In this document: positions 17,156-27,202 of the stretch, piece by piece
How the letters are laid out: every line of letters starts with the position of its first letter
Position numbering within the stretch: position 1 is the stretch's first letter
DNA from: DATBHM01 sp963772375
Lineage (GTDB): Bacteria; Actinomycetota; UBA4738; JACQTL01
Assembly: GCA_963772375.1 (NCBI GenBank)
Contig: CAVYXG010000007.1
Span: 186,001 to 250,000 of the forward strand
Direction: 5' to 3'
DNA: 64,000 nucleotides
The notes under the pieces: generated by a model
Database searches by the model: none
What the model was told of the DNA's origin: nothing
What the model saw: only the letters and a program-made list of their open reading frames with translations
Made by a program: the position numbers and the translations under genes

Positions 17156-18928
17156 TCACCAGCCCTCGGGCTCGGGGGCCTCGGTGGCGTCGAACTCGGC
17201 CTTCAACCGCGCCAGCACGGCCTCCTCGCCGAGCGGCGGGGCCTCCTCGACGACCTCCACGGCAGGCCCGGCCCCGCTGCCACCGCCCGCCTCGCGGACG
17301 ACGCACTTGATGCGCGGCGAGACCCCGAACATCTGCTGGAGCGCGTCGCGGAGCTCCTGCTCGCGCTCCCCCACCTTCGTCACCGCGAACGAACGCTTGG
17401 GTGGGAACGCCAGCTGGAGCGTGACGCCGTCGTAGGCGACGGGTGTGGCCAGGTCGAGCTGCGCCCGCAGGACCGGACCGAGGTGCTCCGTCACGTCCGA
17501 CCACGAGCGCCGCAGGAGCTCGACGTCGACGGCGGCAGGGGTCGACGGCGCCCCCGCAAGGATCGACGGCGCCTCGGCCGGAGCCGACGGTGGAGCGGCC
17601 GGTTCGGCCTCCTCCGCCGTGCCGGCGACCTCGGCCGGAGGTGGTTCGTTCCGCTCCGGAGCCGGAGTCGTCTCCGAAGGCTTCTCCTGGGGCGACGGGG
17701 ACGGCGTCGGAGCGGAGGCATTCGGTTCGGCTTCGGGGACCCGGACCGGAGCGTCGCCGGCGGTGGGGTCGTGCACGCCCGCGAGGCGTTCGAGGCGCTC
17801 CATGCGGGCGATCAGCGCCTCCGGCGCGGGATCGGTCTCCGGCATCGTCGCGCGGACCAGGGCGAGCTCCAGCGTCAGCCGCGGCGAGGTCGTCCACCGC
17901 ATGTCCGTCTGGGCGGCCAGCAGCAGCGCGATCACCCGCGACAGCTCGGCGGCCGTGAGCTTCGCCGCCTGCGCCCGGAGGCGTTCGTACTCGTCGGCCG
18001 TGACGTCGACGAGGTCGGCCTGCCCGGGGGCGGTGTTCGCCAGCAGGAGGTTCCGGAAGTGCTGGAGCAGCTCGCTCGTGACGTGGCGGACGTCCTGACC
18101 CTCCTGGACCAGCGCGTCGATCCGTGAGAACACCCCGCTCGTGTCCCCCACGGCGACCGCGTCGGCGATCGCGTACTGGACCTCCTGCCGGGGCGAACCC
18201 AGCAGCGCCTCCAGCACGTCCTCGCCGATCTCGGCGCCGCCGAGCACGGTGGCCTGGTCGAGCAGCGAGAGCGCGTCGCGGGCCGAGCCCTCCGACTGCC
18301 GCGCGATCGCCTCGGCGGCCGGCCTCGACAGGATCACGCCCTCGCTCTGCGCCACCGAGATCAGGTGCGAGGCCAGCACGTCCCCGCCGATCCGCCGGAA
18401 GTCGAACCGCTGGCACCGCCCCACGATCGTCGCCGGCATCTTGTGCGGCTCGGTGGTGCACAGCACGAACCGAACCCCCTGCGGCGGTTCCTCGAACAGC
18501 TTCAACAGCGCGTCGAACGCCTCCCGGGACAGCCGCTGGGCCTCGTCGAGGATGTAGACCTTCTCGCGGCCGAGCGCGGGCGCGGTGGGCGCGCGTTCGC
18601 GGAGCTCCCTGGCGTCGTCCACCCCGCCGTGCGACGCCGCGTCGATCTCCACGACGTCGAGGTGCGAACCGGCCGCGATCCGCAAGCACTGTTCGCACGT
18701 GCCGCACGGCTCGGCCGTGGGCCCGTTCACGCAGTTCACCATCTTGGCGAGGATCCGGGCGGTGGAGGTCTTGCCGGTCCCCCTCGGCCCGCAGAACAGG
18801 TACGCGTGCGCCATGCGGCCCTCGCGCACGGCACCCACGAGCGCGCGCACGACGTGCTCCTGCCCGCGGACCTCGCCGGGAGTCTGCGGTCGGTACTTCC
18901 GGTACAGCGACTGGTACTCGTCGGCCAC
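17156..18928 (-). CDS. dnaX: DNA polymerase III subunit gamma/tau
   Basis: The 590-residue protein is the clamp-loader ATPase of the replicase. Residues 1-10 read MADEYQSLYR. Walker A is GPRGTGKTS near residue 46, a zinc-binding Cys cluster follows, Walker B is VYILDEAQ, and sensor 1 is VLCTTEP. After the collar domain comes a Pro/Ala/Glu-rich linker (about 390-470) and a tau-like C-terminal domain. The GTG start at 18928 matches the conserved N-terminus and has GGGAGG upstream. An in-frame upstream extension is rejected because it runs into the SRP RNA. No clear slippery run for a short gamma product was seen. Confidence 0.93.
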   Translation of the reverse strand: MADEYQSLYRKYRPQTPGEVRGQEHVVRALVGAVREGRMAHAYLFCGPRGTGKTSTARILAKMVNCVNGPTAEPCGTCEQCLRIAAGSHLDVVEIDAASHGGVDDARELRERAPTAPALGREKVYILDEAQRLSREAFDALLKLFEEPPQGVRFVLCTTEPHKMPATIVGRCQRFDFRRIGGDVLASHLISVAQSEGVILSRPAAEAIARQSEGSARDALSLLDQATVLGGAEIGEDVLEALLGSPRQEVQYAIADAVAVGDTSGVFSRIDALVQEGQDVRHVTSELLQHFRNLLLANTAPGQADLVDVTADEYERLRAQAAKLTAAELSRVIALLLAAQTDMRWTTSPRLTLELALVRATMPETDPAPEALIARMERLERLAGVHDPTAGDAPVRVPEAEPNASAPTPSPSPQEKPSETTPAPERNEPPPAEVAGTAEEAEPAAPPSAPAEAPSILAGAPSTPAAVDVELLRRSWSDVTEHLGPVLRAQLDLATPVAYDGVTLQLAFPPKRSFAVTKVGEREQELRDALQQMFGVSPRIKCVVREAGGGSGAGPAVEVVEEAPPLGEEAVLARLKAEFDATEAPEPEGW

Positions 18929-18969
18929 GGCCTCAGGGCCTCCCTCGGGGAAGGGTCGCACAACAAAGG

Positions 18970-19250
18970 TGGTGACCGCGCAACCGCCGTCGACCCCACA
19001 GAGGACTCGGGCGCTCACCGGGCCGGCGGCTCCGGCCAGGCATCCCTGCGGCACCCGCCAGCGCCTGCTTACCGCTGCTTCCTTCCGGACCTGACGGGAT
19101 TCGCAAGTTGGCGTCGCGCAGGACCCAGCCATCGACGCCCCGGTACCCAGGGCGGCCACGGACCCTCCGGGCCTCGGACGGTATTCAGCCCCGCTAGAGC
19201 GGATTGCGGGTTCAGGGCACCGCTAGCTCCCCGCCTAGCGCGGTCACCAC
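18970..19250 (-). ncRNA. ffs: Large-type bacterial SRP RNA (Alu plus S domain)
   Basis: Read on the minus strand, positions about 19095-19071 give GTCAGGTCCGGAAGGAAGCA, the invariant SRP helix-8 tetraloop region that binds Ffh. Upstream, from about 19240, GCTAGGCGGGGAG, TAGCGGTGCCCTG and AACCCGCAATCCGC match the Alu-domain core of the long Bacillus/Clostridium-type SRP RNA. The ends pair perfectly over 13 bp (18970-18982 with 19238-19250), closing the molecule as helix 1 and fixing a length of about 281 nt. It lies 42 nt upstream of dnaX on the same strand, the usual neighbour of SRP RNA genes. Exact 5' and 3' ends may differ by a few bases. Confidence 0.9.
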
Positions 19251-19447
19251 GGTCGAGTATACGCGGGACCCGGACACCTCTCCGGGAGACGGCCCGCACG
19301 TGCCTTGCGTCCTTCGCGCGGAGAGTGCTGAAATGCCCGCGGATCGTTCTGTCGGCAGGCGGGGTCGTCTGGCCCAAGAGGTCCTGGCCGGACCCACATC
19401 CGCGAGGCGATTCGTTCTCCACCCAGGGAGGGGAAAATGCGGCACAG

Positions 19448-21588
19448 GTGGCCGGCTCCGGCCTTGTCACCTTGCTCACGCTTGCCGCGGCGGGGTGGGT
19501 GACGCCGGCGGCCGCGTCGCACCGGGTGGCGGCAAGTGCCGGTACGGCGGCTGCGGCTAACCCCGTCTCGATGACCACCGACAGCTCCGCCTTCATCAGC
19601 GCGAACGCGGATGCCAACTTGGGCGATCCCGACGTGGACGAGGCGACGAAGAATGGGAGATTTGGCGCGTTCCACCCATCTCCGGTGAGCGCGAGTCAGC
19701 ACAACGACGCCCCAACGCTGCCCGAGGACGCTTCCGCGTCGGCGAGCCAGAGCTCGACCATCACACCCACGCCGGGGAACATGACGGACATCCACACGGA
19801 AGGTGGCGCGGAGGCGAGGACGGCGGGAACGACCCACAACTTCGCCGTGGCGCAAGCTGCCACCGAACTGCAACTCGTGATCAAGGTCACCCAAACCGTC
19901 GACATGGGCGTGACGGGGTCGCTCGATGTCACAGGCAACGTCCCGAACGATGGGTGCGCGGTCGCCGAGATCGAGGGGCCACCGGCATTCGGCAGCCCGG
20001 CGGCGCGGCTGGGAGCTTGCACGTCCGCCCCGACCCCGCACGTGACGATCGACGACCATGTGACGTTGCATCCCGGCATGTATTCCATACGCGTCTACGC
20101 GAACGTCGACCAGCACGGGGCCGGCGATCAACCCGGAACGTTCACCGCGCGGTCGCAGTTCGACCTGGACATCGAATTCGCGACGTGCCCCGGCGCCGCG
20201 ACGGCCTCCGGTGGGACGACCACCACGCGCGCCGAGCCGGATCAGTGCGACGCGATCGGGCACGTCGTCTTCGACCGACATGCCCTCGGGAAGAAGCCCG
20301 ACGCGTTTGTGCTGGACGGAGCCGGGGAGAATCCCGCCCTTCCCCTCAACCTGTCGCTGACGCGCGACACGGCGGAGACGGACCTGACGTTGTCGCCCGA
20401 CGGAACGCGCATCGCATTCTCCCGCGGGGAGAGATCTTCGTGATGACCGCCGGAGGGTCGAACGTGACCCAGCTGACGAACAGTCCCACCGGAGAGAACC
20501 GCCACCCGGCCTGGTTCCCGGACGGGTCGTTCATCGCGTTCGACTCGACACGAGACGGGGACGCCGAGATCTTCGTCATGGACTCCGACGGATCCCACGA
20601 GCACGCCCGCACGAACAACACCGCGCGCGATGCCGATCCGTCGTGGACCCCCGGCGGCGACATCGTGTTCGAGTCCAGCCGGCGCGGCGGGAACCTCGAC
20701 ATCTACTCGATGGCTGCTGCCGGATCGGCACCCCCCGTCCGGCTGACGAACGACGCCGCCGCCGACTTCGACCCGGATGTCGGGCCGGCAGGACAGATCG
20801 TGTTCGTGTCCACGCGTGACGGCAACCGCGAGATCTATCTCATGCAGCCGGGACAGGAGGTGCAGCCGCTGACGACGGATCCCGCCGCCGACGAAGCGCC
20901 CTCCATCTCCCCGAACGGCCGGGTCGTCGCATTCGAGACGGACCGCGACGGCAACGCGGAGATCTACTCGGTCCCCGTCGAAGGGGGCGATCCCACCAAC
21001 CCGACCCACAGCCCCCTCCAGGACGAGCGCCCGGAATGGGGAGGGAGTGCGTGCACCCGGTACGGGACGAACGGGATCGACACGTTGACCGCGCCACCGG
21101 GGGGCATCCTGTGCGGCGGGGCTGGACCGGACCATCTCACCGGGACGGCCATGGGCGACATCCTGGACGGCGGGCCCGGCCGTGACGTGTTGAAGGGCAT
21201 GGGTGGAGAGGACTTCATCGTCGGGGGAGAGGAGCCGAACGACCAGCTCGGCGACGCAATCGACGGTGGTGAGGGTTCCGACGAGCTCTTCGGCGGCGAA
21301 GGCCGCGACACGATCAACGGCGGCGGGGCCGGGGACGACATCTTCGGCGGGGCCGGCGACGACGACATCGACGGTGACCTGCACACGCAGAACCCGCTGG
21401 GTGACTCCATCGACGGGGGGCCGGGCAACGATTCGATGGCCGGAGGTCCTGGGAACGACGACTTCACCGCGTGCGATGGCGTCCGCGACGAGATCGACGG
21501 CCAAGGTGGGCAGAGCGACGAGGCCACGTTCGACAAGGGAGTCGACGTGCTCGACCCCACCGTCGAGGTTCGGCATCCGTGCCCTTGA
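19448..21588 (+). pseudogene. Secreted TolB-propeller / RTX-repeat protein, frameshifted
   Basis: The first frame (GTG 19448 to 20443) gives a signal peptide (LVTLLTLAAAGWV, cut after AAASH) and an outer domain of about 300 residues, ending inside a TolB-like blade, LSPDGTRIAFSRG. The next frame continues the blade with EIFVMTAGGSNVTQLT and four more TolB blades. It then has a Gly/Asp-rich calcium-binding tail of hemolysin type (GGAGPDHLTG, LDGGPGRDVL, FGGAGDDDI), ending at 21588. One base is missing near 20430. The strongest ribosome site (GGGAGGGG, 19426-19433) actually points to ATG 19437 in another frame, so a second frameshift near the start is possible. Restored length is about 713 residues. 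Confidence 0.7.
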
Positions 21589-21611
21589 GCATCTCGGGCG
21601 GACCCGACCAT

Positions 21612-21662
21612 GACGACGCGACCGTGGACCAGGGCATCGACTCCGTGGACGCGACCGTCGAG
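21612..21662 (+). repeat. Duplicated tail segment of the RTX gene
   Basis: This stretch translates to DDATVDQGIDSVDATVE, closely matching the last residues of the preceding gene (DEATFDKGVDVLDPTVE). It lies after the stop codon and is a relic of a tandem duplication or of an older, longer C-terminus. Confidence 0.5.
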
Positions 21663-21705
21663 GACTCTGCACGCCTGCCACTGAGCGCCGGGAATGGGCC
21701 CCGGA

Positions 21706-23643
21706 TCACACCGACCGGCGGAACACTCCCCGCGCGGTCGCGGCGTACAGCGTGTGGCCGTTCGAGCTCACGGCGATGCCCTGGACCCTCCGCGACTGGC
21801 CGTCCGGCGGGATGGCCGTGTTGAAGTCCGACCAGTTGTCCGACCCGTCCGTCGACCGGAACACGCCGAAGCCGAACAGCCCCGCGTACACGGTCGCGGG
21901 CTGGTGCGGGTCGAACTCCAGGGAAAGCACGTCGGGGGTGCCGGTGAAGCCGGCGTCCTTGGGCGACCACGACCCGCCCCCGTTGGTGGTCTCGAACACC
22001 CCGCCCTGGGTCCCCACCAGGACGTGGGTGGGGTCGGCGGGATCGATGGCCAGCGCGTTCGCGTGGAGGTCGGTCATACCGGTGTGCGCGGGGTTCCACG
22101 ATCCCCCGCCGTTCGAGGTCTTGAAGACGCCGTTCCCGTTGACATCGGCCGCGTAGGCCACCTTCGCGTTGGAGGGGCTGACCGCGACGTCGACCACGAT
22201 CGTGCCGGTGAGGCCGTTGCTGCGGTGGTTCCAGTGGGCACCGCCGTCGATGGTCCGCCACACGCCGTCCGACGACCCGCACGCCCAGACGACCTTCGAG
22301 TTCGATAGGGAGACCTCGATCTCGGTCACGTTCAACAGCTTGGCCGACGGCTGGAAGTGGAAGGTGATGCCGCCGTCGGTGGACTTCGCGACCGAGTGGT
22401 CGAGCAGTCCGGCCATGTACACCGTATGCGGGTGGTGTGGGTCGACTGCGATCTCCCTGACCAGCGCGCCGCCGGGGTCGAGCGGGTTGTGCGGCGTCCA
22501 GTGCTTCCCGCCGTCGACGGTCTTCAGGAATCCCCCGCCCTCGGCCCCCTCGTAGGCGATCGACGCGTTCGTCGGATCCACGGCGACCACGTTGGCATCG
22601 GTTCCACGGAGTCCCGACTTGTCGGCCTTCCAGGAAAGCGCGTGGTTCGTGGAGCGGTACACGCCGCCCAACGTCCCGGCGAACACGACGGCCGGGTTGG
22701 TCGGGTCGAGGGCGAGCGTGAGCGGCTGCAGGTAGGCGAGCCCCGAGTTCCTGGCCACCCAGCTCCCGCCGGAGTTGGTCGACGCGAACACGCCGCCGCC
22801 GTCCGAGCCCGCATACACCCTGGCCGCATGGTGGGGATCGACGAGGAGCGCGGTCACGTCCCGGTCCCCCGCGGGGATGCCCGAGCTCGACGCGGCCCAG
22901 TGGCCCCCGCCGTTCGTGGTGTGGAACACGCCGGTGTCGGTCCCCGCGAACGCCCTGTGGGGGTGCGTCGGATCGATCGCGAGCGCGAAGGCGGTTCCGG
23001 GGAGCCCGCCGTTCATCTTCGTCCACGATGCCGCGGCATCCGTCGACGTGTAGACGCCCGCATCGGTGGCCGCGTACAGGACGTGGGGGTTCGAGGCGCT
23101 GATCGCGATGGTGCGCACGATGGACGCCGGGAGCCCCGACGACTTGTGCTTCCAGGACGTCGCGCCGTCGGTGCTCTTCCAGACACCGTCGTTCTGCGTG
23201 GCCGCGTACAGGACGTCGGCGTCTCCGGGATCGATCGCCATGCCCGTGACCACCGTGCCGTTCAGGTCGGTGCTGGGGAGCGTCCACATCCCACCGCCGT
23301 TGGTCGTCCGGTGCACCCCGTCGATCGAAGCCAGGAAGACCCGATCAGGATTCGCCGGGTCCACGGCGAGTCCGGCGATATCGAACGTCATCAGGCCGTT
23401 GCCGGCGTCCGACCAGTGCAGACCGCCGTCGGTGGACTTGCTGACGCTCTCGTCGCCCACCCGGTCGTCGAGGGTGGCGTAGACCGTGGACGGGTTCGAG
23501 GGGGCGACGGCGATGGCCTCGACGCTCCCGCCGGGTGGCCCGGTGAACTTCCAGGGCGTGGCCGCGCGGGCCGGTCCGGCGACCACCACCGTGAGCGATA
23601 CGGCGACGAGCGCCGTCGCCAACAACCCTCCCGAGCGTCGCAT
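21706..23643 (-). CDS. Secreted Asp-box (BNR/sortilin-like) beta-propeller protein
   Basis: The 645-residue product starts with a signal peptide (MRRSGGLLATALVAVSLTVV, cleaved near AGPARA). The rest is at least twelve repeats of about 43 residues with the pattern NPxxVYAATxxGVxxSTDGGxSW. These Asp-box blades resemble those of sortilin/Vps10 and glycosidase-like propellers. No catalytic domain is visible, so binding or display outside the cell is the likeliest role. The ATG at 23643 has GGGAGGAG 5 nt upstream and gives a proper signal peptide, although the frame is open further upstream. It converges with the RTX-type gene. Confidence 0.8.
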   Translation of the reverse strand: MRRSGGLLATALVAVSLTVVVAGPARAATPWKFTGPPGGSVEAIAVAPSNPSTVYATLDDRVGDESVSKSTDGGLHWSDAGNGLMTFDIAGLAVDPANPDRVFLASIDGVHRTTNGGGMWTLPSTDLNGTVVTGMAIDPGDADVLYAATQNDGVWKSTDGATSWKHKSSGLPASIVRTIAISASNPHVLYAATDAGVYTSTDAAASWTKMNGGLPGTAFALAIDPTHPHRAFAGTDTGVFHTTNGGGHWAASSSGIPAGDRDVTALLVDPHHAARVYAGSDGGGVFASTNSGGSWVARNSGLAYLQPLTLALDPTNPAVVFAGTLGGVYRSTNHALSWKADKSGLRGTDANVVAVDPTNASIAYEGAEGGGFLKTVDGGKHWTPHNPLDPGGALVREIAVDPHHPHTVYMAGLLDHSVAKSTDGGITFHFQPSAKLLNVTEIEVSLSNSKVVWACGSSDGVWRTIDGGAHWNHRSNGLTGTIVVDVAVSPSNAKVAYAADVNGNGVFKTSNGGGSWNPAHTGMTDLHANALAIDPADPTHVLVGTQGGVFETTNGGGSWSPKDAGFTGTPDVLSLEFDPHQPATVYAGLFGFGVFRSTDGSDNWSDFNTAIPPDGQSRRVQGIAVSSNGHTLYAATARGVFRRSV

Positions 23644-23825
23644 CGAGCTCCTCCCCATCTCCCACGGTCGAGCGCAGATTAGCCCGGTCGATCGGTCTCG
23701 GGACGCGGCGGCGGCTTCGGAACGGCCCCTCGCTACCGAGACGGTGCTGATCCAGCCGGACTCCGAGGTTCGCCCGGCTCTGCGACCGCACACCCATCCG
23801 GGCAGGAACCCGGGGGCCGCGCCGA

Positions 23826-24053
23826 TCACCAACGATCGGGAATGGAGTAGCGGGCTGGCTCGTGGAGCGCGCAGTACCGGCGCGAGGGGTTGTATCGGCT
23901 GAGGAACGCGCCGCACTCGACGCAACGCCTCCGCCCCTCTTCCGGTACCGGTTCCGCCCTGGCAAGCGCGGATCGCAGCGCCTGCATCTGAGCCAGGACG
24001 AGGGGGTCAGCTGCGCTGGAGGGTGCGATGCGAATGGCCGGGGGGTGGCTCAC
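23826..24053 (-). CDS. Small zinc-binding protein
   Basis: This short frame (about 75 residues from GTG 24053) ends with a clear metal-binding motif: CVECGAFLSRYNPSRRYCAL followed by HEP, that is CxxC...CxxH. The LSRYNP segment inside a Cys pair recurs in small actinobacterial proteins of unknown role. The N-terminal half is helical and Ala-rich. There is no convincing ribosome site, and an internal ATG (MQALRSAL) would give a shorter product. Function unknown; possibly a nucleic-acid-binding regulator. Confidence 0.45.
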   Translation of the reverse strand: MSHPPAIRIAPSSAADPLVLAQMQALRSALARAEPVPEEGRRRCVECGAFLSRYNPSRRYCALHEPARYSIPDRW

Positions 24054-24556
24054 GACTCGAGCATGACGACGCAGAAGGCCGGCGCCAACGGGCGGAGGGC
24101 CATTTCCGTTGAGCCCAAGGTCGGTTCGTTCCGCTTCCGGCTTCGGCCGAAGGTCGTGAGGCTCCTGGCGGAGTCGTGCCTCGAACGTCCTGGCGCCGGT
24201 CGGCCCGGAGCGGTCGCGCTTCGTCACGAGAACCCGGGTCGTCACCACCGACGCGGAGGCCAGGAGGAAGTTCCGCGCTGCTGGGCGCCGATGTCCGCCG
24301 GGATCATCCTGATCCGCTACTTCAGCCTTCCCATGGTGAAACGGGCCGCCGAGTCTGAGGTCCGATGGTCGTCGCGCGAGGCGCGTCGCATTCGAGCGGG
24401 ACGTCGAAGCGGCGTGATCGGCGGGACGCGACGGCCGATTCCTCGCTCGATTCCGGGGCACGTCCGCCCCATCCAGGGGCCAACGGTCCCCGGACCGGGT
24501 GATCCCGGGACCTACGGTGGATCGAAGCGACGACGATCCAGAAGGAAGGGAACCCC
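24054..24556 (+). other. Intergenic region, about 500 nt, no gene recognised
   Basis: Frames here give Arg/Pro-rich translations without family resemblance. The last 20 nt contain a purine-rich ribosome site (GAAGGAAGGGAA) that belongs to the next gene. The region probably holds the promoters of the two divergent genes, but no clear hexamer pair was identified. Confidence 0.4.
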
Positions 24557-26788
24557 ATGGGTGATGGACGGGTTCAGAGGTCGGCGGGGCGGTCCCCCGA
24601 TGGGCGTGAATCCCGAGGCCCGAGGCGTGTATCGACCCTCGCAGGGATCCTCCTCGTGGGAGCGTCCGTGCTGGTGGCAACCGGGACCACCCCCGCGCGA
24701 GCGGCCGTCTACGGCCCTCAGCAAACCCTCATCGGCGCCGCGCTGAACAACCCGACCGGTGTCGCCACAGATGCCGCCGGAGACCTGTTCGTCGCCGACA
24801 CCAACAACGACCGGATCATGGAACTGCCCCATGGCTCGACCAACTGGGCCGAGGTTCCCTTCACCGACATCGCCGAGCCGTCGTCCGTGGCGGTCGACGC
24901 GGCCGGGGACGTGTTCGTGACGAGCGACTGGGACAGCCGGGTGGTGGAGCTCGTCCACGGCTCGAATACCCAGGTCGACCTCCCGTTCTCGGGGTTCCCG
25001 ATCGGCGGCCTGGCTGCCAACGGCGCCGGGGACGTCTTCGTCACCGACGCCGGGAGCTCCCGGGTCCTGGAGCTGGTGCACGGCTCGGACACGCCGACGG
25101 TCCTCCCGTTCGGGGACTGGTACCTCCAGGACCCGATGGGCGTCACGGTCGACGGTTCCGGGGACGTGTTCGTGGCCGACATGGGGAACGACCGCGTGGT
25201 CAAGCTCGCCGACGGCTCGAGCACCCCCACCGTCCTGCCTTTCGGCGACCTCAGCGAGCCCACGGCCGTCGCGGTCGACGGGGTGGGGAACGTGTTCGCC
25301 ACGCCCTACGGCGGCTGCCAGGTGGTCGAGCTCGTCCACACCACGAATACCCAGGTGACGCTGCCGTTCGACGGGACCATCGAGGTCCGTGGCGTGGCCG
25401 CGGACGGCTCCGGGAATGTGTTCGTGTCCGACATCAGCGCGAACGCCACGAGAGCGGCGGCAGACCCGGGGCCGACGAGACGCATCAGCGAGGTTGGAGG
25501 TCGGATCATGGAGCTGGCGCACGGCTCCGACACGCCGACCGTCCTGCCGGTCAGCGGGCTCCGCACCCCCTATGGGGTGGCGGCCAACACCGCCGGTGAC
25601 CTGGTCGTGGCCGATACGGACAATGCGCGCGTGATCGAGCGACGACACGGCTCGTCCACGTGGACCCGGCTGCCGTTCACCGGGCTCAATGCCCCGACCG
25701 GCGCGGCGATCGATGAAGCCGGGAACGTGTACGTGGTCGACGGGACCCGTGTGCTGGAGCTGCCGCGCGGCTCGAGCAGCCAGAAGTTGCTGCCCTTCAG
25801 TGGCCTTCGGCACCCGAACTGCGTGGCGGTGGACGGCGCGGGCAATGTGTTCGTCGCCGACGGCGGGAACGACCGGGTGGTGGAGCTCACCCACGGGTCC
25901 TGGACACAGGCGACGCTCCCGTTCACCGGGCTCTACGAGCCCCAGGGCGTGGCCGTCGACGCAGCGGGGGATGTGTTCGTCAGCGACTGGGGGCACAGCC
26001 GCGTGCTGGAGCTCCCCGGCGGCTCGCCTCCCCAGCTCCAGATCGGACCACTGAACGGGGTGCTGGGTTGGGCGCTCGCGGTCGACGCCTCCGGGGACTT
26101 GATCGTCGCCGACAAGCTCGGGGGTGACGTCCTGGAGCTGGACCTGTGGTCGAGCTCCGCAACCGCGGTGCCCTTCGACATCGTGTTTCCGTACGGCGTG
26201 ACCGTGGACGGCTCCGGGAACGTGTACGCGATCGACGGGTACTGGTCCCGGCTCGTAGAGGTGCCCAACACGGCGGGGCCGCCTCCCATCACCACCATCG
26301 TCTCCGGGCCATCCGGAACGGTGCGGAGCACGCTGGCGAGGTTCGCGTTCTCGTCGACGCAGGGCGGCTCCACCTACCACTGCGCCCTCGACGCCGGAGC
26401 GTGGAAGGCCTGCACGTCGCCCAGGACCTACACGGGGCTCGGCCAGGGCCCCCATACGTTCCGGGTGGTGGCCACCAACCACGCCCACGAGACCGACCCG
26501 ACGCCGACCTCCCGGAGCTGGAAGGTCGACACGATCCGGCCGCAGACCACGATCACGCATCACCCGGCGGCGACGGTCCACCTGTCGACCGCGGTGTTCT
26601 CGTTCATGTCCTCCCAGCGGGGGTCCACGTTCCTCTGCTCGGTCGACCGCAAACCCCTCGCCACGTGCACGTCGCCGAAGCGCTACCAGGGGCTGCGAGC
26701 CGGCCGGCACGTGTTCGTAGTGAGGGCCGAGGACCCGGCCGGGAATGTCGACCCGACGCCCGCCGCGTGGCACTGGAAGGTTGCCTAG
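24557..26788 (+). CDS. Secreted NHL/Vgb-type beta-propeller with two Ig-like domains
   Basis: A 743-residue exported protein: a long basic N-region and hydrophobic core (LAGILLVGASVLVATG) ending near ARA. About eleven repeats of roughly 45 residues follow, with the pattern VAVDxxGDVFVxDxxxxRVVEL. These are NHL or Vgb-lyase-type blades, forming one or two propellers. The last about 170 residues are two similar Ig-like modules, each with a conserved Cys pair (STYHCALDAGAWKACTSP and STFLCSVDRKPLATCTSP). Such modules often mediate surface attachment or spacing. ATG 24557 has a purine-rich ribosome site. No catalytic residues are visible. Confidence 0.8.
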   Translation: MGDGRVQRSAGRSPDGRESRGPRRVSTLAGILLVGASVLVATGTTPARAAVYGPQQTLIGAALNNPTGVATDAAGDLFVADTNNDRIMELPHGSTNWAEVPFTDIAEPSSVAVDAAGDVFVTSDWDSRVVELVHGSNTQVDLPFSGFPIGGLAANGAGDVFVTDAGSSRVLELVHGSDTPTVLPFGDWYLQDPMGVTVDGSGDVFVADMGNDRVVKLADGSSTPTVLPFGDLSEPTAVAVDGVGNVFATPYGGCQVVELVHTTNTQVTLPFDGTIEVRGVAADGSGNVFVSDISANATRAAADPGPTRRISEVGGRIMELAHGSDTPTVLPVSGLRTPYGVAANTAGDLVVADTDNARVIERRHGSSTWTRLPFTGLNAPTGAAIDEAGNVYVVDGTRVLELPRGSSSQKLLPFSGLRHPNCVAVDGAGNVFVADGGNDRVVELTHGSWTQATLPFTGLYEPQGVAVDAAGDVFVSDWGHSRVLELPGGSPPQLQIGPLNGVLGWALAVDASGDLIVADKLGGDVLELDLWSSSATAVPFDIVFPYGVTVDGSGNVYAIDGYWSRLVEVPNTAGPPPITTIVSGPSGTVRSTLARFAFSSTQGGSTYHCALDAGAWKACTSPRTYTGLGQGPHTFRVVATNHAHETDPTPTSRSWKVDTIRPQTTITHHPAATVHLSTAVFSFMSSQRGSTFLCSVDRKPLATCTSPKRYQGLRAGRHVFVVRAEDPAGNVDPTPAAWHWKVA

Positions 26789-26842
26789 CCGACCCGTCGA
26801 ACGGCCCCGCCACGACGAGACGAATGGCGCCGCTCCGGACCG

Positions 26843-27046
26843 CATCAGGTCACGGCCGGCGGGGTGGCGGGCACGTTCACGTTCGCGAACGTCGCACCGG
26901 GCACGCGCAAGACGCTCACGCTGAAGGTCACCATCGGGAACCGCGTGCACGCGGGGACGGCCCGTTCCTGGCTCGTGACCGCCTCGTCGCAGGGGGCCAA
27001 TCCGCCGGCGAAGGACGCGGTGAAAGCGACCGTCACCGCGAAGTAG
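26843..27046 (+). pseudogene. Orphan C-terminal fragment of a secreted beta-sandwich protein
   Basis: Without a start codon in a plausible place, this frame reads HQVTAGGVAGTFTFANVAPG and continues to TAG with an alternating hydrophobic pattern typical of DUF11/CARDB-like surface domains (KTLTLKVTIGN). It lies 54 nt after the NHL-type protein in another frame. It may be a displaced last domain of that gene or the remains of a deleted neighbour. Confidence 0.45.
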
Positions 27047-27202
27047 CCCGGCCTCACCGGCGGCCGATAGACCTTCGGCGGCTCCGCGACGCTGTTGGCG
27101 TGCGAGCCCGATGGTACGGTTGGCGAACGGCGATAAACCATGACAAACCGACTCGCCCCCCGGTAGGGCCGGGCGCTCGTCCATCGAGCCGGGAGTGATC
27201 CG

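Noticed and set aside
17156..19159. Extended dnaX start at 19159
   Set aside because: The extension would translate the SRP RNA; the conserved DnaX N-terminus begins at GTG 18928.
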